Shown piece by piece: positions 7,499 through 9,210 of a stretch of 9,210 nt of DNA. The stretch lies in assembly GCA_022708765.1 (NCBI GenBank), contig JAKIYB010000047.1, positions 5,457 to 14,666 of the forward strand, written 5' to 3'. A program made the position numbers and the translations under genes. The notes under the pieces were generated by a model. The model worked only from the letters and a program-made list of their open reading frames with translations. It searched no databases and was not told the DNA's origin. Source of the DNA: Armatimonadota bacterium. Lineage in GTDB: Bacteria; Armatimonadota; Hebobacteria; CAIYQO01. Numbering within the stretch: position 1 is the stretch's first letter; each line of letters starts with the position of its first letter.

Positions 7499-7547
7499 GA
7501 ACTATGCTTCCCGGCAGGCCGGCGCATGGATAATGGGCCGCCGCTCC

Positions 7548-7577
7548 TTGCCCCCGCCTCCCCTCTCGCGGTAGAAT
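7548..7577 (+). promoter_or_regulatory. Candidate argG promoter
   Basis: TTGCCC (-35) and TAGAAT (-10) are spaced by 18 bases, with a predicted start near 7584 and a leader of about 26 bases. It lies wholly to the right of the inserted element, so argG should keep its own promoter. No arginine-repressor (ARG box) palindrome was recognised. Confidence 0.55.
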
Positions 7578-7609
7578 AGCGGGAGATACCGTTGTGAAGG
7601 AGATCGGGC

Positions 7610-8806
<1,197 letters not shown>

Positions 8807-8815
8807 GACTCATCC

Positions 8816-8840
8816 GCCCCTCCCCTGTACAGGAAGGGGC
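8816..8840 (+). terminator. Hairpin at the argG 3' end
   Basis: GCCCCT pairs with AGGGGC, and CCT with AGG, around a GTAC loop with a small internal bulge (CC opposite A). It starts nine bases past the argG stop. The following bases, AGATAGAGCC, contain no T-run, so this may be a weak or factor-assisted terminator, or a short palindromic repeat, rather than a classic intrinsic terminator. Confidence 0.5.
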
Positions 8841-8888
8841 AGATAGAGCCGAAATGTGAACAGCAACGAATTTCTCGGACAGGAGCTC

Positions 8889-8912
8889 CGCCTACACATG
8901 GATAACAGGGAA
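8889..8912 (+). repeat. 24-bp direct repeat, copy 1
   Basis: It begins CGCCTACACATGG and ends ATAACAGGGAA. It is identical to the copy at 8950-8973, with a period of 61 bases. Confidence 0.85.
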
Positions 8913-8949
8913 GCGAACATTTCATTGCAATTCTGGTAATTGGCCGCTT

Positions 8950-8973
8950 CGCCTACACATGGATAACAGGGAA
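8950..8973 (+). repeat. 24-bp direct repeat, copy 2
   Basis: It is an exact copy of 8889-8912. Its last three bases overlap the right arm of the 26-bp inverted repeat, which ties the two repeat types into one structure. Confidence 0.85.
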
Positions 8974-9034
8974 ATTCGTTGCAGTCCCCATTTCGGTGGC
9001 ATGACGGCGCGGAAATCCCCATCTGGAGGTTCTT

Positions 9035-9210
9035 ATGGCGCGCAACTTGAGTCCACAGCGGATGTTTTTCGAGATGGCGGTGAATCACGCGCCATCCTGT
9101 AACTTCGCCGGGGGCACGGCGGAGGAATTCGCGGCGTGGAAGGCGGCGGTGTATCCGAAAGTCATCGCCACGCTGGGCGCGTTCCCGGAGAAGGTGCCGG
9201 CGAACCCGGA
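9035..9210 (+). CDS. Start of a gene, possibly an alpha/beta hydrolase or acetylxylan-esterase-like protein (partial)
   Basis: The frame opens at ATG 9035 after GGAGG with a five-base spacer and stays open to the window end (58 codons plus two bases). The visible protein begins MARNLSPQRMFFEMAVNH and runs through a WKAAVYPKV segment to FPEKVPANP. A short helical N-terminus ending in a P-x-N-P stretch is reminiscent of bacterial alpha/beta hydrolases annotated as acetylxylan esterase or dienelactone hydrolase-like. No catalytic residue is within the window, so this is only a guess. There is no signal peptide. It lies 228 bp after argG, with the repeat cluster in its upstream region. Confidence 0.75.
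   Translation, partial: MARNLSPQRMFFEMAVNHAPSCNFAGGTAEEFAAWKAAVYPKVIATLGAFPEKVPANP

Larger units (their letters stand above)
7196..7609. other. Divergent intergenic region between lyase and argG
   Basis: This 414-bp region holds, from left to right, the lyase leader, a MITE-like element (7270-7498) flanked by 7-bp duplications, and the argG promoter and ribosome site. No real gene was found inside: open frames in it are short, lack ribosome sites and cross the element borders. Confidence 0.7.
8849..8996. repeat. Nested palindromic repeat cluster after argG
   Basis: The outer arms, 8849-8874 and 8971-8996, are 26 bases long and complementary at 23 positions, with perfect blocks GCAACGAATTTC/GAAATTCGTTGC and CCGAAATG/CATTTCGG. 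Inside are two identical 24-bp direct repeats, and smaller inverted pairs GAAGCG (8910-8915)/CGCTTC (8945-8950) and CAATT (8928-8932)/AATTG (8938-8942). No target duplication was found at the borders. It could be a small palindromic repeat element or a structured leader of the next gene. Confidence 0.7.

Noticed and set aside
7525..7537. CATGGATAATGGG before argG, similar to part of the 24-bp repeats after argG
   Set aside because: Only CATGGATAA is shared contiguously; too short to call a third repeat copy.
8898..8912. GGATAACAGGG, the core of the I-SceI homing endonuclease site, in both direct repeats
   Set aside because: The full 18-bp site is not matched (about 15 of 18 in copy 2), and no intron or endonuclease gene is present; treated as coincidence.
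8889..8973. Two 24-bp repeats separated by 37 bp, resembling a minimal CRISPR array
   Set aside because: There are only two copies, the second merges into an inverted-repeat arm, the spacer itself contains hairpins, and no cas genes are near.
8810..9088. Minus-strand open frame through the repeat cluster encoding Cys-rich peptide repeats (PCYPCVG)
   Set aside because: The peptide repeats simply translate the 24-bp DNA repeats. The frame starts inside the oppositely oriented gene at 9035 and has no supporting ribosome site.

Overview
The window is about 60% GC bacterial DNA with Shine-Dalgarno sites before every gene. It reads as a stretch of a carbohydrate-degrading bacterium: a secreted glycan-lyase candidate, a sulfatase and a sugar-phosphate epimerase/aldolase are interspersed with housekeeping genes. 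Such sulfatase plus heparinase II/III-like combinations are common in Planctomycetota, Verrucomicrobiota/Lentisphaerota and Armatimonadota. The sequence alone does not decide among them.

Layout, left to right. A sulfatase (minus strand, C-terminus cut by the window edge) occupies 1-1074. A short gap (1075-1199) holds a UUCG-loop hairpin inside a larger imperfect palindrome. A flotillin gene (minus) spans 1200-2660. A 303-bp gap (2661-2963) contains an inverted repeat just past the next gene's stop. An L-ribulose-5-phosphate 4-epimerase/class II aldolase gene (minus, 2964-3605) lies 95 bp downstream of a very large secreted protein (minus, 3701-7195, 1164 aa) that resembles heparinase II/III-type polysaccharide lyases; these two are probably one transcription unit. 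The divergent region 7196-7609 contains a 229-bp MITE-like element with 24-bp terminal inverted repeats and a perfect 7-bp target-site duplication. It is followed by the promoter of argG (plus, 7610-8806, argininosuccinate synthase). The 228-bp gap after argG is dense with repeats: a hairpin at the argG 3' end, a 26-bp inverted repeat, and two identical 24-bp direct repeats. A new plus-strand gene begins at 9035 and runs off the window.

How they may work together: the lyase candidate would cleave an extracellular polysaccharide, the sulfatase would remove sulfate esters, and the AraD-like enzyme would handle a pentose or deoxysugar phosphate inside the cell. This is inference from domain families and proximity; there are no transporters, SusC/D pairs or regulators in the window. 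Flotillin (membrane organisation) and argG (arginine synthesis) have no evident link to it. The clearest non-genic signal is the inserted element at 7270-7498, which may supply part of the lyase promoter. I see no defence system, CRISPR array or other wholly new multi-gene system here.
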